Source of the DNA: Elysia chlorotica
Lineage: Eukaryota > Mollusca > Gastropoda > Plakobranchidae
Reading direction: 5' to 3'
Assembly (NCBI GenBank): GCA_003991915.1
Contig: RQTK01000698.1
Span: 112,409 to 176,408 of the forward strand
Length of the DNA: 64,000 nucleotides
A program made the position numbers and the translations under genes. A model generated the notes under the pieces. It did not search any database. It had not been told where the DNA came from and saw only the letters and a list, made by a program, of their open reading frames with translations. Shown here in pieces: positions 47,936-59,079 of this stretch; the stretch's first letter is position 1, and every line of letters begins with the position of its first letter.

Positions 47936-47960
47936 TGAATGAAGCTTGAAGTGCTTTGCA

Positions 47961-48078
47961 ATTGAAAAAAAATCATATTATGCTAAACTTATTTTGAAGC
48001 AAATATAAAATACTATGGTTCATGAAAAAAAATCATATTATGCTAAAATTTTGAAGCAAATGCAAAATACTATGATTC
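47961..48078. repeat. 58-bp tandem duplication
   Basis: TGAAAAAAAATCATATTATG and TTTGAAGCAAAT(A/G)(T/C)AAAATACT occur twice in succession. Confidence 0.85.
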
Positions 48079-48577
48079 TTAGTGTAATGTTCAAGTGGAT
48101 AGATCGCACATTTGAAGCCGTAAAATACATACATACTAATAGTCATTGTGACTATATGATATTTTTAAAAAATGAAACTGATACTAAGGGTCGTTGTAAA
48201 ATACATTTGACTATTAATAATTGGTAGAAAAAAAAAACGACAACAGCACATGTTAATATATAATACATATGCAAGCAGAGTTTTTTTTTTCAAATATAGT
48301 ACAAAAGTGGTGCAATAAAACATTAAAATTCATAAACAAGACATTGGTAAAAGACATTTAATAGACCTAAATAGTGAAATAAAAGCATGTGTAGTACACA
48401 GAATAGACAACAATTTTATTAACCACAGAAACGAAAAAGTACTAGTCCGAGAACTGCACCAAATTAAGATAAACATACACACAGAGACAGTGTAGTAAAC
48501 CACAGCTCTTGTCACAGTTGATCACTTAACAATGACACTGATTCAGTCAGAAAGGCTAAGGATCGAATGCCGATAAA

Positions 48578-48809
48578 TGAGACAAACAGTGCGAATCAGG
48601 CACAAGTTGGAAATTTGACGTTTAGAGTTATTGATAGTGTCTAAAATGCATCAAATGCACTTTAAGGGGTTGAAAATATTATAACTTTGTCATGTCTAAA
48701 ACTAGAGATATTCAAACTATTTTGAAAATGAAAAAGGTCGATATATAATATTATTAAACTCAAATTTACATCAGCAGCGACTTGTGCCTGATTTACTCTG
48801 GTTGCCGTC
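48578..48809. mobile_element. MITE copy 2, inverted relative to the 13.2-kb copy
   Basis: Left end TGAGACAAACAGTGCGAATC then AGGCACAAGTTG; right end CGACTTGTGCCTGATTTACT then CTGGTTGCC. The interior shares GCATCAAATGCACTTT and GAGATATTCA...TTTGAAAAT with the reverse complement of copy 1. Both ends are more eroded than in copy 1. Confidence 0.78.
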
Positions 48810-48900
48810 CAAATAGTTATGGGCTCGAACCGTGACCTCCTTTGCGGTAAGTATCCGCTCTAGCAATTCAGTCAACTATCACCCACCTCGCCCGCCACGC
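48810..48900 (-). mobile_element. tRNA-like SINE head
   Basis: Minus strand: GGGCGAGGTGGGTGATAGTT, CTGAATTGCTAGAGCGG (A box) and CACGGTTCGAGCCC (B box). No body follows, because the MITE lies directly against it. Confidence 0.6.
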
Positions 48901-49640
48901 CAGGGAAATAGGAGACCTAGAACAGACGAAAGGTGACATTTCACATAAAATAATAATACTTATTATTAGTTTCTCTTGAAAAAAAGTTTTAAACACACCA
49001 GTTTATACGCGTTTGTAATAACAGTCATTGTTCCTTCGAGTTTAAAACAATTATTGTGTTGAGCCCACTGTAGAAATTTATCTAATTTAAAAATCCAATT
49101 TTTTCACATGCGATTCCGTTTAAGAATTCTTGTAATTGCAAGCAGTATATATAGTTCTATAATTATCATCCTCATACGACAGTGTCGGTTTAGGTGAAGC
49201 ATAAGTAAAAAGTCACGTTAAAGATTTTGTTTAGCATCGTAAATATATAGGAATCTTTAGTGTGTCCTTTAGGTAGGTCTATAGACCTGTATCACAATAA
49301 GGTTAAGGCTCAGCCCGGTAGGTTCTGGTACGCTGAATGGCAATGTAAATGTTTGAATGATAAAATTTATACTTTTTTTTCTTCATGCATTGTTATCAAT
49401 AGTATAATTCAATGATGAAACACTTTTTTTTTCTCATGGAGAGGGATAAAGGTTAAAACTGTACCTTACATAAGACGATTTTCTTTTTAAGATGCCAACG
49501 AGAAAAAAAAAACTCCGATAACAAACATAACTTAGCATTAAAAGCAGAAATATTGGATTCTAGACGATTTATCTTGTTCTAAACTTAAGGCGTACGGATA
49601 CTTAGCCCAGGATATTGTTACAGAAGACCTAAAACTACAT
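48901..49640. other. Non-coding, nothing recognised
   Basis: AT-rich. Confidence 0.5.
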
Positions 49641-49641
49641 T

Positions 49642-50400
49642 GGTTGTGAGTCCATCGTCGCCATAGCTTACAACTCGTCGTAAACTTTCATATTTTAAAA
49701 CGAGGCGTAAGCTAACCGTAACCATGCACTTTCGGCCCTGAATCTCTGTAGAATCTAATTCTTTTGAGATGAATCTAGAATTTTTTAGTTTTGTTTCGAT
49801 CTAGATTCTAGGAATAGAATGCACAAACAACACGTAGCTTATGTCTCGTCGAAACAATATAAGAATAAAAAGGCTTACGATCTACGACGAGACGTAAGCT
49901 ACGTCATGTTTGTGCATTCTACCCAAGGGGTTGTAAGTATAACGTTGAGTCAAGCTTAAGATTCGTTTTAATTCTTAAGATATGCGATTAGGAAGGTCTA
50001 GGGGTGCATTGTAAGCTACCAGGACGTTACACTTACGACCGTAAATCTATGATCGTGACTAGGCTGTAATGTAGATTTAGGCTTACAAGGCGTTTTATGA
50101 TATGCGATTAAGAAGGCTTAAGAAAAATAATTATTTTAAGTTTCCACGACGCTATATGAACCCTAGTTTAGTTGCTAGTAGATCTTTATCTAGATTAGAT
50201 GTCTTGATCTATATCTGCAAAAAATACATCGAGATTTAGAGAGTTTAACTTAGTTTTCAAATCCATCTAAGAATGTGTCTTAATTCATAATAATCCCTTA
50301 AATCTGTTCTATGGCCGTAAGCACAATATGGCGATATCTTAGCACTTGTCGTAAGTCTTAATAGCACATTCTTACGACGACTTACGGCACATAACGTTCC
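49642..50400. repeat. Cluster of GTCGTAAG foldback elements
   Basis: At least four inverted-repeat units: 49642-49742, 49816-49920, 49926-50042 and 50312-50396. Shared arm words are GTAAGCTAC, CGTCGTAAG and GGCCGTAAG. The 49816 unit is the cleanest: 36-bp arms (49816-49851 and 49885-49920) with three mismatches around a 33-bp centre. None encodes protein. Confidence 0.75.
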
Positions 50401-50439
50401 GAAAATTATGAGTGAAAATGGCTGTAATGGATATAATTA

Positions 50440-51008
50440 CATTTTGGGCATGCGAACTGTTCAAAAGTGGTAGGTACAACGGTAGTATAAACTTAGACTC
50501 CATACTTAGGGTAGATTTAGCTATGAAAAATCTGCTCTTGGTTCAGCGTCAAAATTTATATTGCTGTTGTAAATGCTACTTGATGTTTAAGTACCCTGGG
50601 TTGGGCATATTAAACTCGGGTCGCCTTTCATCTTGATTTGAAGCTAGGCAGGAAAAACAAAAAATGAAAATATTGAAGGAGCAATTGACAACGATTTACT
50701 TTTTTCCCGAAAAGCAAGCCTCAGAAAAACTTCATAGTAAAGGAAATGGAATCAGAGAAAATAAGTACATATTCGGCATGCAAACCGTTCAAAAGTGGTA
50801 GGTACAACGGTAGTATACACTTAGACCCCATACTTAGGGTAGATTTAGCTATGAAAGAACTGCTATTGGTTCAGCGTCAAAGTTAACATTATTGTTGTAC
50901 ATATAATGCCACTTGATGTTTAAGTACCCTGGGTTGGGCATATTAAACTCGGGTCGCCTTTCATCTTGATTTGAAGCTAGGCAGGAAAAACAAAAAATGA
51001 AAATATCA
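50440..51008. repeat. About 235-bp direct duplication
   Basis: Copies at about 50440-50674 and 50767-51008 share GTTCAAAAGTGGTAGGTACA, ACTTAGGGTAGATTTAGCTA and TTGATGTTTAAGTACCCTGG. The second half is almost identical between copies. Confidence 0.92.
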
Positions 51009-51179
51009 TAATGATAGAACTCATCACTAATGTATACAGAAGAACGCATGTATAATTTGTCGTTCATAACAGTATTAGCAATAGGGTAGAAATGCGTCTT
51101 TTAACGAAAAATGTGTAAGGAGTAATAGGGAATGGAGAAGAGAGGTGAAACAGATATACAGAGGGGAAAAGAAGTATAC

Positions 51180-51186
51180 AGAATCG

Positions 51187-51230
<44 letters not shown>

Positions 51231-51390
51231 AGAGAGAGAGAGAGAGAGAAAGGGAGAGGAAAGAGGAAAGAGAGACGATGCAGATAAAAGAAATGAAAGA
51301 GACAAGAAAGAAAAAGGAGGGAGATAGAGAGAATGAAGGAGAGAAGGAGAGAGAATAAAACAGAACGAAATAGAGAACGAGAGAGAATTT
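51180..51390. repeat. GA-rich microsatellite
   Basis: GA repeats, purest at 51185-51250. Confidence 0.92.
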
Positions 51391-51564
51391 TAATAGTGGA
51401 ATAACTCAACCAGCCCATCAACTCAAAAGTCAATTATTCCAAGAAGGCTTGACGAAAACGTTTAGCAATCAAGCGCCCGCACATCAAAGTCCTTAACACC
51501 ATAATGGAGACCATACTAATTAATGAAGTTTCTCTTGGGATGACCGTATAACACCCTTGCTCAT

Positions 51565-51569
51565 ACGAG

Positions 51570-51649
<80 letters not shown>

Positions 51650-51825
51650 ACGCAATTTAATATTCTGCCTCTCTGTATCCTTTTTTATCATACACTTCAT
51701 CGCTTTGTCTTTTTGCCTCTCTATCTATCTGTCTTTCCCCCTCTCTCTCTCAACCTCTCTCTCAATCCATATCTTTTCTCTCTCTGTCTCTCTCTCTGTC
51801 TCTCCGTGTCTCTCTTTGTCTTCGC
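51565..51825. repeat. CT-rich microsatellites
   Basis: (CT)n at 51570-51650 and further CT/GTCT repeats at 51710-51822. Confidence 0.92.
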
Positions 51826-52059
51826 GCATGCGTGAACAAGACCAATTGTGTCCAGATCTAGCCGGCCATCATATCCACTTAACCCATGCCAGGCCAAGGG
51901 CCAGACCATCGACCACCAAATCAATAGGAAGCGGTGGTAAGTGCAAACGTGCTATGGGCTTAGACACTAAATAAGGGTAATTTCTACTTTAAACAAATAC
52001 ACTCTTTGTTCAGGGTATAAGTTTAAACACCGGTGTACCTCCTATCTCATTGTTTAGTC

Positions 52060-52200
52060 GATTGCGAGGGGGTAGTCTATGGGTGTAGAGCTCCCGATTT
52101 CAGATCGAGTGGTTGAAGGTTTGGTGCCCGCTCTGGCCGTTTCATTTTATGTTGTTCCTTTCTAGTAAAGGGCAACCATTCCCCACGTAGGGCGTGCACG
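52060..52200 (+). mobile_element. Possible decayed tRNA-derived fragment
   Basis: TAGTCTATGGGTGTAGAGCT resembles an A box and TGCCCGCTCTGGCCG resembles the linker of the 6.5-kb fragment. Weak evidence. Confidence 0.3.
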
Positions 52201-52329
52201 GATGCGGCTACTGAGATACTTCCAGACATGCCATCGTGAAAAAACTCATGGAAGTGGAACGTCGGTTAAATTTAGACAATCGTGGTGTTCGGGTGAAAAA
52301 TTTCCTCACGTTTAAGTTAAAAGTTGAGA

Positions 52330-52620
52330 CTTTCAAATGAAGCCTGGTAGAAAATTTTAAATGCTTAGAGGCGATGATAACAGAAAACAGAAAACGAGAC
52401 ACAGAAATCAAGACAAAAATAGATAAATCAAAACAAGCCATTCAGAAAATACAACATATTCTGACTAACAGCAAACTAGCTCTTAAGGTGAGACAACGAA
52501 TGCTGAGATTCTATGTACATTCAGTCCTTACATTCAGTGGAGAGACGTATAAAAACAACTGAGATGTGGTAGAGTCTGGATTTTTCTCGAATGTTCTTGA
52601 ATAAAGTATAAGGGCTCTAG
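52330..52620 (+). pseudogene. LINE fragment, RT thumb/connection region (RTE or L1-like)
   Basis: Shows ENFKCLEAMITENRKRD in one frame (active elements have a VExFKYLGxxI-like string), then an EIKTKIDKSKQAIQKI helix and LRFYVHSVLTFSGETY, which corresponds to the usual L(x)3YVxSxLLYGxExW. A stop follows within a few codons. No other part of the RT is intact nearby. Confidence 0.65.
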
Positions 52621-52621
52621 A

Positions 52622-52984
52622 TTTGTAGATCTGTGTCTTGGGTATAATTAAAAGGGCGGAGAGCGATGTTTTGTTGATTTTTTTTATTACTGTTTTTGTG
52701 GGGAACGAAAAATGTTTATACTTTGCGATCACGCGATACACGCAATGAACGTTGTTATTTTGCTGTTGTTATGAGCTGACATGATTCAGAGCATATTATC
52801 ACAACTGGAAAAATGAACGGAAAAAGAGCGAGAAAAGACCTTGGACGGGCTGAGAAGATGGATCGGTTGAAGCAAAGGGGTCGACCTGATTTTGAAATAC
52901 GAGGACAGTGAGGTGTGGAGGGACATGGTAACCAACGCCAACTTGCACGGCACTCCATGATGATGATGTTGATGATGATGATGG

Positions 52985-53037
<53 letters not shown>

Positions 53038-53370
53038 TTGATGATGATGACTGGTTGGGTTGATGTCCGTCCCATTCAGGGGGGCGCGGTGGTCCAGGGG
53101 TAGAACATAGGCTTCCGACGCAAAATGTCCCGAGTTCGAATCCTGGCTGTTGCGTTCCCTACTGGTTAGGTCGGTGTCAGTATAATGTGATCGGCTGAGA
53201 CAGGAGTCATGGTATCCCCGCCCTGTCTCGTGTGTGGTAGCACATATAATTGTCCGTCTTAGGGCTCGTCGTCGAATAGGAACTTTCTTGAGTCTCAAGA
53301 AACGTTAAACCAGCAGGCAGAATTGCTTCCCCGGCTTAAGTTTAGGCCTACTTGTAACGCTTGAAAATTA
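52622..53370 (+). repeat. Duplicated segment copy 1: LINE ORF end, ATG tail and SINE
   Basis: 52622-52960 matches 54202-54537. Near its end a short frame, conserved in both copies, reads EDSEVWRDMVTNANLHGTP then a stop, followed by (ATG)n at 52961-53050. A C-terminal WRxMVxNAxxHG with a triplet tail is typical of some non-LTR elements. The shared sequence resumes after a SINE (53080-53250) at ATTGTCCGTCTTAGGGCTCG. Confidence 0.8.
53080..53316 (+). mobile_element. SINE, type 1 head, inside duplicated segment
   Basis: Head GGGGCGCGGTGGTCCAGGGG, CTTCCGACGCAAAATG, B box GAGTTCGAATCC; body to GTGTGTGGTAGCACATATAA. The 3' part is altered (CTTAGGGCTCGTCGTCGAAT) but ends GAAACGTTAAACC. In copy 2 of the segment the head and most of the body are missing. 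Confidence 0.82.
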
Positions 53371-53392
53371 ACACACGCAAGACATCCCGGGA

Positions 53393-53458
53393 TACCATGA
53401 CTATTGACTCATTTCTCAGCCAGTCACATAACACTGACACCGACCCAACCAATCGGGG
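53393..53458 (-). mobile_element. SINE body fragment
   Basis: TACCATGACTATTGACTCAT, CAGTCACATAACACTGACAC and CGACCCAACCAATCGGG match the first part of the body in minus orientation. Confidence 0.6.
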
Positions 53459-53542
53459 AGGATTCTTCATATAGTGATGTCACAACAACAGGGTGGAGAT
53501 AGGTAGTTAGGTAGCTTATTGTGGTAAAAGTATTGGGTTATT

Positions 53543-53785
53543 GTTGCTGGTTAACGTCCACGTCAGCACTATATGGGCTTGATTGGGTCCCAAGACTGAT
53601 ATCTAACAAGTTTACATGATGCCACACAGAGATGGTGCGGGGATATCATGACATTGTCTCAGTCGGTCACATTACACTAACACCGACCCAATGAGTAGGG
53701 GATGAGTCGCCACGGGGGGGTTCGAGCCACGGACCTCTTGCGTTGAAAGTCGATATTCTACCCCAGGGCTACCCCCCTCCCTCTC
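53543..53785 (-). mobile_element. Near full-length SINE, type 1-like head
   Basis: GGTTAACGTCCACGTCAGCA, GATGCCACACAGAGA, CGGTCACATTACACTAACAC and a head with GTGGCTCGAACC (minus B box GGTTCGAGCCAC) ending at the C-rich start. Confidence 0.82.
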
Positions 53786-53866
53786 CCCACTCTACAATCT
53801 GGCTAACTAGTTTCTCGGATAACGTAACGAAATGTTACTGTCGTTGAGACAATGAATTTAGAACAT

Positions 53867-53869
<3 letters not shown>

Positions 53870-53909
<40 letters not shown>

Positions 53910-53945
53910 TCTCTCTCTCTCTCTCCCCCCCCTCTCTCTCTATTT
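53870..53945. repeat. (CT)n microsatellite
   Basis: CT repeats with a short C run, followed by (CG)n-like GCGCGCGCG. Confidence 0.95.
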
Positions 53946-54065
53946 CTCTTTCTTTCATTCTCGCGCGCGCGCTCGTGTTTATAGTCAGTACTTCGCCTCT
54001 TCTATCGCCTTGTAGCCAGTAGGTTTACAAACTGAAATTTTAAATTATCGTGGGTTAGTCTTACA

Positions 54066-54130
54066 GTTTTGCGGACGTCACAGGAGGCCAATACTCAAAT
54101 TCCAGATCATCTCTCTGACGTCCGCAAAAC
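54066..54130. repeat. Perfect 15-bp inverted repeat
   Basis: Arms GTTTTGCGGACGTCA (54066-54080) and TGACGTCCGCAAAAC (54116-54130) with a 35-bp spacer and no mismatch. Confidence 0.95.
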
Positions 54131-54149
54131 GATTACAAGAAAGGCGCAG

Positions 54150-54200
54150 CTATAGACTATTTTGTGGATGGGCCCCAAGACCGACATCTGACAAGTTTCC
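54150..54200 (-). mobile_element. SINE body fragment
   Basis: ACTATTTTGTGGATGGGCCC then AAGACCGACATCTGACAAGT matches the 3' half of the body in minus orientation, cut off where the duplicated segment begins. Confidence 0.65.
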
Positions 54201-54201
54201 G

Positions 54202-54538
54202 TTTGTAGATCTGTGTCTTGGGTATAATTAAAAGGGCGGAGAGCGATGTTTTGTTGATTTTTTTTTTATTACTGTTTTTGTGGGGAACGAAAAATGTTTA
54301 TAATTTGCGATCACGCGATACACGCAATGAACGCTGTTATTTTACTGTTGTTATGCGCTGACATAATTCAGAGCATATTATCACAACTGGAAAAATGAAC
54401 GGAAAAAGAGCGAGAAAAGACCTTGGACGGGCTGAGAAGATGGATCGGTTGAAGCAAAGGGGTCGACCTGATTTTGAAATGCGAGGACAGAGAGATGTGG
54501 AGACACATGGTCACCAACGCCATCCGTCACGGCACTCC

Positions 54539-54636
<98 letters not shown>

Positions 54637-54808
54637 CATCATCATCATCATCATCATAACGGATTAGGTTGATGTCCGCCAATTGTCCGTCTTAGGGCTC
54701 GTCGTCGAATAGGAACTTTCTTGAGTCTCAAGAAACGTTAAACCATTAGGCATAATTGCTACCCCGGCTAAAGTTTAGGCCTACTTGTTTCACCGACTCT
54801 TGAAAATT
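54202..54808 (+). repeat. Duplicated segment copy 2: LINE ORF end and ATG tail
   Basis: Matches copy 1 from GTAGATCTGTGTCTTGGG, through EDREMWRHMVTNAIRHGTP and a stop, to (ATG)n at 54538-54640 (here followed by ATC repeats). It then continues with GGTTGATGTCCG and ATTGTCCGTCTTAGGGCTCG to TTTAGGCCTACTTGT. It lacks the SINE head and most of the SINE body present in copy 1. Confidence 0.85.
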
Positions 54809-55430
54809 AAATGTCATTTCATATAGATACATTTATTTTGACAAAAATAAAAGATTATAGATCTCAAAATTGTTAGTCACAAAATCCATATACATTCCTG
54901 TTTAAGTTAACCTTGTTGAATCTGAAAAGTGGTAACATTTCGCTTGAGTTGATCGTATGCATTTTAAATTTAAATTTCATGAGTGTTCATTTTTATCTAA
55001 GTGGAAAAATTAAATCCTTGCACAGAATACAACGTGGTGCTAAAAATATTGGCATCTTTGCCCCTTGGTATTTTTTGCCGTGAAGTACTAAATTAGATTA
55101 ATATGTAAGCAACAGACAGAAATTCATTTTTGAAAGTGGTTATCGACAAAAAGAAAAAACAACAAGTGAGCGAACAGGCAAAAAAAATCAATCAAACCAT
55201 AATGTTATGTTGGTGAGCAAATCGTGATAAAGATAATTAACGCCTGTGAATTGTGGGAGTTAGCCATCTACAATCTGTTATAAACATGACTGTATTAAAA
55301 ACAGTAATTTCAATTCTACAAATTATTCCAACCAAGATTATAAAAGCTACCTCAGGGAATTAAAATACGTACCTTTCAAAAAAGGCTTGGGTTGAGGAAA
55401 AGAATCGTGTTTTGTACTTGGTAGGGATGA
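54809..55430. other. Non-coding, nothing recognised
   Basis: AT-rich. Confidence 0.5.
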
Positions 55431-55737
55431 GAGAATGAGACAGAGAGAGAGGTAGAGGAGGGTGGGGGGAGAAGGGAGAGAGGATTAGAGGGAGAGAGAG
55501 AATTAGACATATATATCGGCATAAAGATACAGACAGGCAGGGATACAGTAATAGAGAGAGATAGAGGAGAGAGGAGAGAGATTTGTTATGTTACGGTAGA
55601 GACTAATTTCTTTTAAAATAGAGAGGGGCAGATAGTCAGAGAAGGAGAAGAAGTTACAGAGAGGCAGTGGGAAAGAGAGATAGACATACCGATAGCTAGA
55701 AATCAAGATACAAACAGGCAGACAGACAGGCAGGCAC

Positions 55738-55786
<49 letters not shown>

Positions 55787-55870
55787 AAGAAACACAGAGA
55801 GGGATAGAAACAGACACACCGATAGATAGACAGATAAACAGGCAGGCAGACATGCGGACAGATATACATT
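55431..55870. repeat. GA/GACA/CAGG microsatellite block
   Basis: GA repeats at 55440-55500 and 55738-55785 with CAGACAGG-like repeats between and after. Confidence 0.92.
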
Positions 55871-56660
55871 CGTGCCAAAAGCCTCTTCTAACTACATAAC
55901 ATGCTTTTATATATCAAGTATGTGGTTATCATTGTTATAACCCACTGCAAGCGGAAAGCATAAAGAACATCGGGGTTTTTTTGTTTGTTTTTGTTGTTTC
56001 ATCTTTTGTTGTTAAAAGGTAAGCTAATACTTAGAGCGATAGAAGCTAGAGTGTATAATTTACACCCCATCCTTTCCATTCAAGAATCAAAACATGGAAG
56101 ATAATAACAATCTATTTTCCGAAACGCGCAAAACTTTTGGGGTGTAAAAAAAACAAACCAACATTATTAAGCTAAATCATCGCATTGAAAATAATAAAAC
56201 TGAAATAAATAAAATGAGAATTGTTACTGACATGAACAAAACAGAAGTCTTTACAGATCATCTAAACGATTTGAAAATCTCCGCGATAAAGCCTCGATGT
56301 TGACGATGGACGCCAAGAAATCAACCAACCAACCAACATTATTTGGATCAGTAGGGCTTGCAACATCCTCCCACTCTTTGCCAAGTCCTCACTCTGTCAC
56401 TGGCCCCAAAACTCCAACGCTTACTCTCACAACCATGATCTCGCCACGTAAAACTATGTTTGGTTTTGGTTTTATTGCCTTGAAATCGGTGCACGAGCTT
56501 GTTAGCTTTTTTGTTTTGTTTGCTTTTTCTTCGTATACCCATTCCTCACTTACTCCATCTTCTTTCTCTATCTCTCTTTCTATTAATCTCTTTGCCTCCC
56601 CCATCCCCCGTAAATTTCTTATGACATATAAAATGCAATTAGTTGTGTTGATGATGGATC
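55871..56660. other. Non-coding, nothing recognised
   Basis: The 282-codon + frame from 56297 starts here but runs into a CT tract and is judged spurious. Confidence 0.45.
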
Positions 56661-56663
56661 CCT

Positions 56664-56751
<88 letters not shown>

Positions 56752-57065
56752 AACTCTCTTTAACTCTCTTTCTCTTTTTTTCTCTGTCTCGCTATTTTTG
56801 TCTCTTTCATGTGTATGTTTTTCTCAAAACTACTCTCTCCTTTCTATCTCTGACTCCTTTTACCTCTCCATCTCTGTCATCTCTCCCTCTATATCCCTTT
56901 CTTTTCCTCTCCCTTTAGATCTCTCCCCCTCTTTCCCTCACTCTCTCTATCTCCATCTCTATCTTTCTTTATCTCTCTCTACATCTCTCCCCTATTTCCC
57001 TTTTTTCTGTCCCTTTTGTTTCCCTATTCCTCTACGTCTCTCTCCCGCTCTCTCCTCCTCTCTGT
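56664..57065. repeat. (CT)n and long CT-rich tract
   Basis: Nearly pure CT at 56668-56750, then degenerate CTCT/TCTCC repeats to about 57065. Confidence 0.95.
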
Positions 57066-57505
57066 GGAGATATGGAGAGTACATCGTAAGGATGGATAAG
57101 GTAGAAGATGTACATGTAAAATACTGTAAAAAGGATTCTAAGTGATGAAAAAACAGCGTGGAATTTTGAGGCTGTGATATACTGTAGCAGATACCACCTT
57201 TGTGGATTATCATAGTAAAGTCGTATTTTGCCTAGACTCTAAAGCTTACATGTTGAAAGATACCCATAGAAAGTTTATCTACAATTGGCACTCCATGATA
57301 AAAATGACCGTTCAAATTGGGCATCAGTAATGTACCACCAGCATGTCCATTGGTCTTCGGTGTAGTGTGGTTATGTCAAACAATTGGAGATACAGATATT
57401 AACCGAATCTGACAGCTATTTGGTTTTGATTTTGTTTGTTTGTTTAAGACGCTATAAAAAAAAAGGAAGTGTTGGAAGGTTCAACTGATTGAGGTATTTT
57501 GAATA
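57066..57505. other. Non-coding, nothing recognised
   Basis: AT-rich. Confidence 0.45.
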
Positions 57506-57506
57506 A

Positions 57507-57668
57507 GATACCATGGCTCCTATCTCAGCCGATCACAATACACTGACACCGACCCAACCAGTTGCATGGGACGAAATTGGACAAACATATATGCCGATCG
57601 TGGGATTTGAACAGTGGATCTCCCTATCTAGAGATCCACGCTCTACAACTTGAGCCAGTTCGCCCCAA
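57507..57668 (-). mobile_element. SINE head and half body, type 2 head, truncated at 3' end
   Basis: Minus strand: GGGGCGAACTGGCTCAAGTT then GTAGAGCG (A box), CACTGTTCAAATCCCACGAT (B box), and body ACTGGTTGGGTCGGTGTCAG, ATTGTGATCGGCTGAGATAG. The element stops at GGAGCCATGGTATC. Confidence 0.82.
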
Positions 57669-57669
57669 T

Positions 57670-58088
57670 AGACGACTTGATTAGAATAATGCATCTTCTG
57701 AAATTAAATTATATTTCAAATGCGGAAAAAATAAGTGAAATTTACATTTTAAAGCAAGTCTTGGACAAAACACATTTTAATGTTAATACCTTCTCTGTTT
57801 GTTGGTTCATTTATACAACAAAATCATGATAGACGTCCAAGACTAAAAGGCTAAAGGGAAAGCGATTTGAAAACAGATGTGTTCGAACACTGAACACTTT
57901 TGTGCCTGTAGAAATCAGCTCGAAAATCTTACATCGTCTAAACCCTCAGGAGCAGTGTGTATTTTTACTCGTTTAAACGCTCTGGAGCAATGAGTATTTT
58001 TTTCATTCTGATTTACACAATCATACAAGTGTGAAATCAGAGTCGTATGAACAGACAAAAGTACACATGGAAAAGTACACGTGACCCA
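57670..58088. other. Non-coding, nothing recognised
   Basis: AT-rich; a short repeated phrase (CTC(A/T)GGAGCA(G/A)TG) occurs at about 57947 and 57982. Confidence 0.45.
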
Positions 58089-58101
58089 TTAGCCTACACA
58101 T

Positions 58102-58292
58102 CGGGGGATGCGGTGGTCCTGGCGTGGGTCTGTGTCAGTTTAAATAATGTGACCGGCTGAGACAGGAGACATGGTATCCCCGCCCTGCCATGTGAGGAAG
58201 CTTATAAAACTGTCAAACGTCAGTCTTGGGGCCGTCCACAATATAGCCTTTATAGTACTGATGTTGGACGTTAAACCAACTTAACTCAACTC
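58102..58292 (+). mobile_element. SINE with internal head deletion and 13-bp target-site duplication
   Basis: Starts CGGGGGATGCGGTGGTCCTG and jumps directly to GTGGGTCTGTGTCAGTTTAA, then the full body to GTTGGACGTTAAACC and AACTTAACTCAACTC. TTAGCCTACACAT (58089-58101) and TTAGCCTTCACAT (58293-58305) flank it. Confidence 0.9.
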
Positions 58293-58435
58293 TTAGCCTT
58301 CACATTGTGTGTACACACACTTAGTTGAAAGACATGATATATGCAAATAAAACTAGAAATTTTCCACAAAACTATACATAATGTGAAGTTGCTAAATACC
58401 CCGTTTGCACTTTAACCACTTCACTAATTGACTTA

Positions 58436-58500
58436 GGGGTAGTATATACAACGGTGATACAAAGTTAGACACCTCGGGCAAAGAACTCTTTTAATATTGA
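58436..58500. repeat. Short repeat related to 50.4 and 62.1 kb
   Basis: GGGGTAGTATATACAACGGT then GATACAAAGTTAGACACC parallels GTACAACGGTAGTATAAACTTAGAC at about 50475. Confidence 0.4.
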
Positions 58501-58536
58501 AAACATCACTTTTCCGTGGTATTTAGGTGTACTGCT

Positions 58537-58616
58537 CAGTCCAGACGTTAGTCTTGGGGCCCGTCCACAAAAAAGCGTATATAGTGCTGATGTTGGACGT
58601 TAAACCAACTCAACTA
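58537..58616 (+). mobile_element. SINE 3' end fragment
   Basis: CAGACGTTAGTCTTGGGGCC, CGTCCACAAAAAAGCGTATA and TGTTGGACGTTAAACCAACT: the last third of the body and the tail start. Confidence 0.85.
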
Positions 58617-58719
58617 CAACATAGCGATCGCTACGAATTTTTTTTAAGGAGCTATCTAAAACCACTTGCGCAGCTCTTGGGTTATAACCAAGTTAAATAA
58701 CTCTTTGTGACATCAGACT

Positions 58720-58860
58720 CCCTGATTTGTTGGATTTCCATGTAGTTGGGTCGGTGACCGTATAATGTGACCGGCTGAGGCAGGAGTCATAGCTGTAATT
58801 ATCCCCGCTCTGTCTCTCTTTGGCAGCACCTCAAATTGTCAGTCGTTAGCCTTTTGATAC
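58720..58860 (+). mobile_element. SINE mid-body fragment
   Basis: GTTGGGTCGGTGACCGTATA, ATGTGACCGGCTGAGGCAGG and TTTGGCAGCACCTCAAATTG, ending at GTCAGTCGTTAGCC. Confidence 0.8.
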
Positions 58861-58998
58861 CTCCACGTCCTAGGCGTGGCCCACTCATTCACATTGGATA
58901 TTAAAAAAATAAAGCAAACATTTTGAAGTTATTCCTTTCTCGCCCTAAAGAGTGGCTTATGAGACATGATTCTCGTAGGTTTCATCCATCCCTTTCTC

Positions 58999-59079
58999 GG
59001 GGGGAGCGGTGGCCCAGGGGTAGAACATCGGCTTCCGACGCAAAAGGTCCCGAGTTCGAATCCTGGCTGTTGCGTTCCT
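58999..59079 (+). mobile_element. SINE head (first part of split SINE)
   Basis: GGGGGGAGCGGTGGCCCAGG, TAGAACATCGGCTTCCGACG and GAGTTCGAATCCTGGC, ending at GTTGCGTTCC where the 57-bp units resume. Confidence 0.92.

Noticed and set aside
52915..53103. Poly-Met frames at 52.9 and 54.5 kb
   Set aside because: They are (ATG)n microsatellite tails behind LINE remnants.
56297..57145. 282-codon + open frame
   Set aside because: Most of it is a CT microsatellite translated as Ser/Leu; the unique ends carry no recognisable domain.
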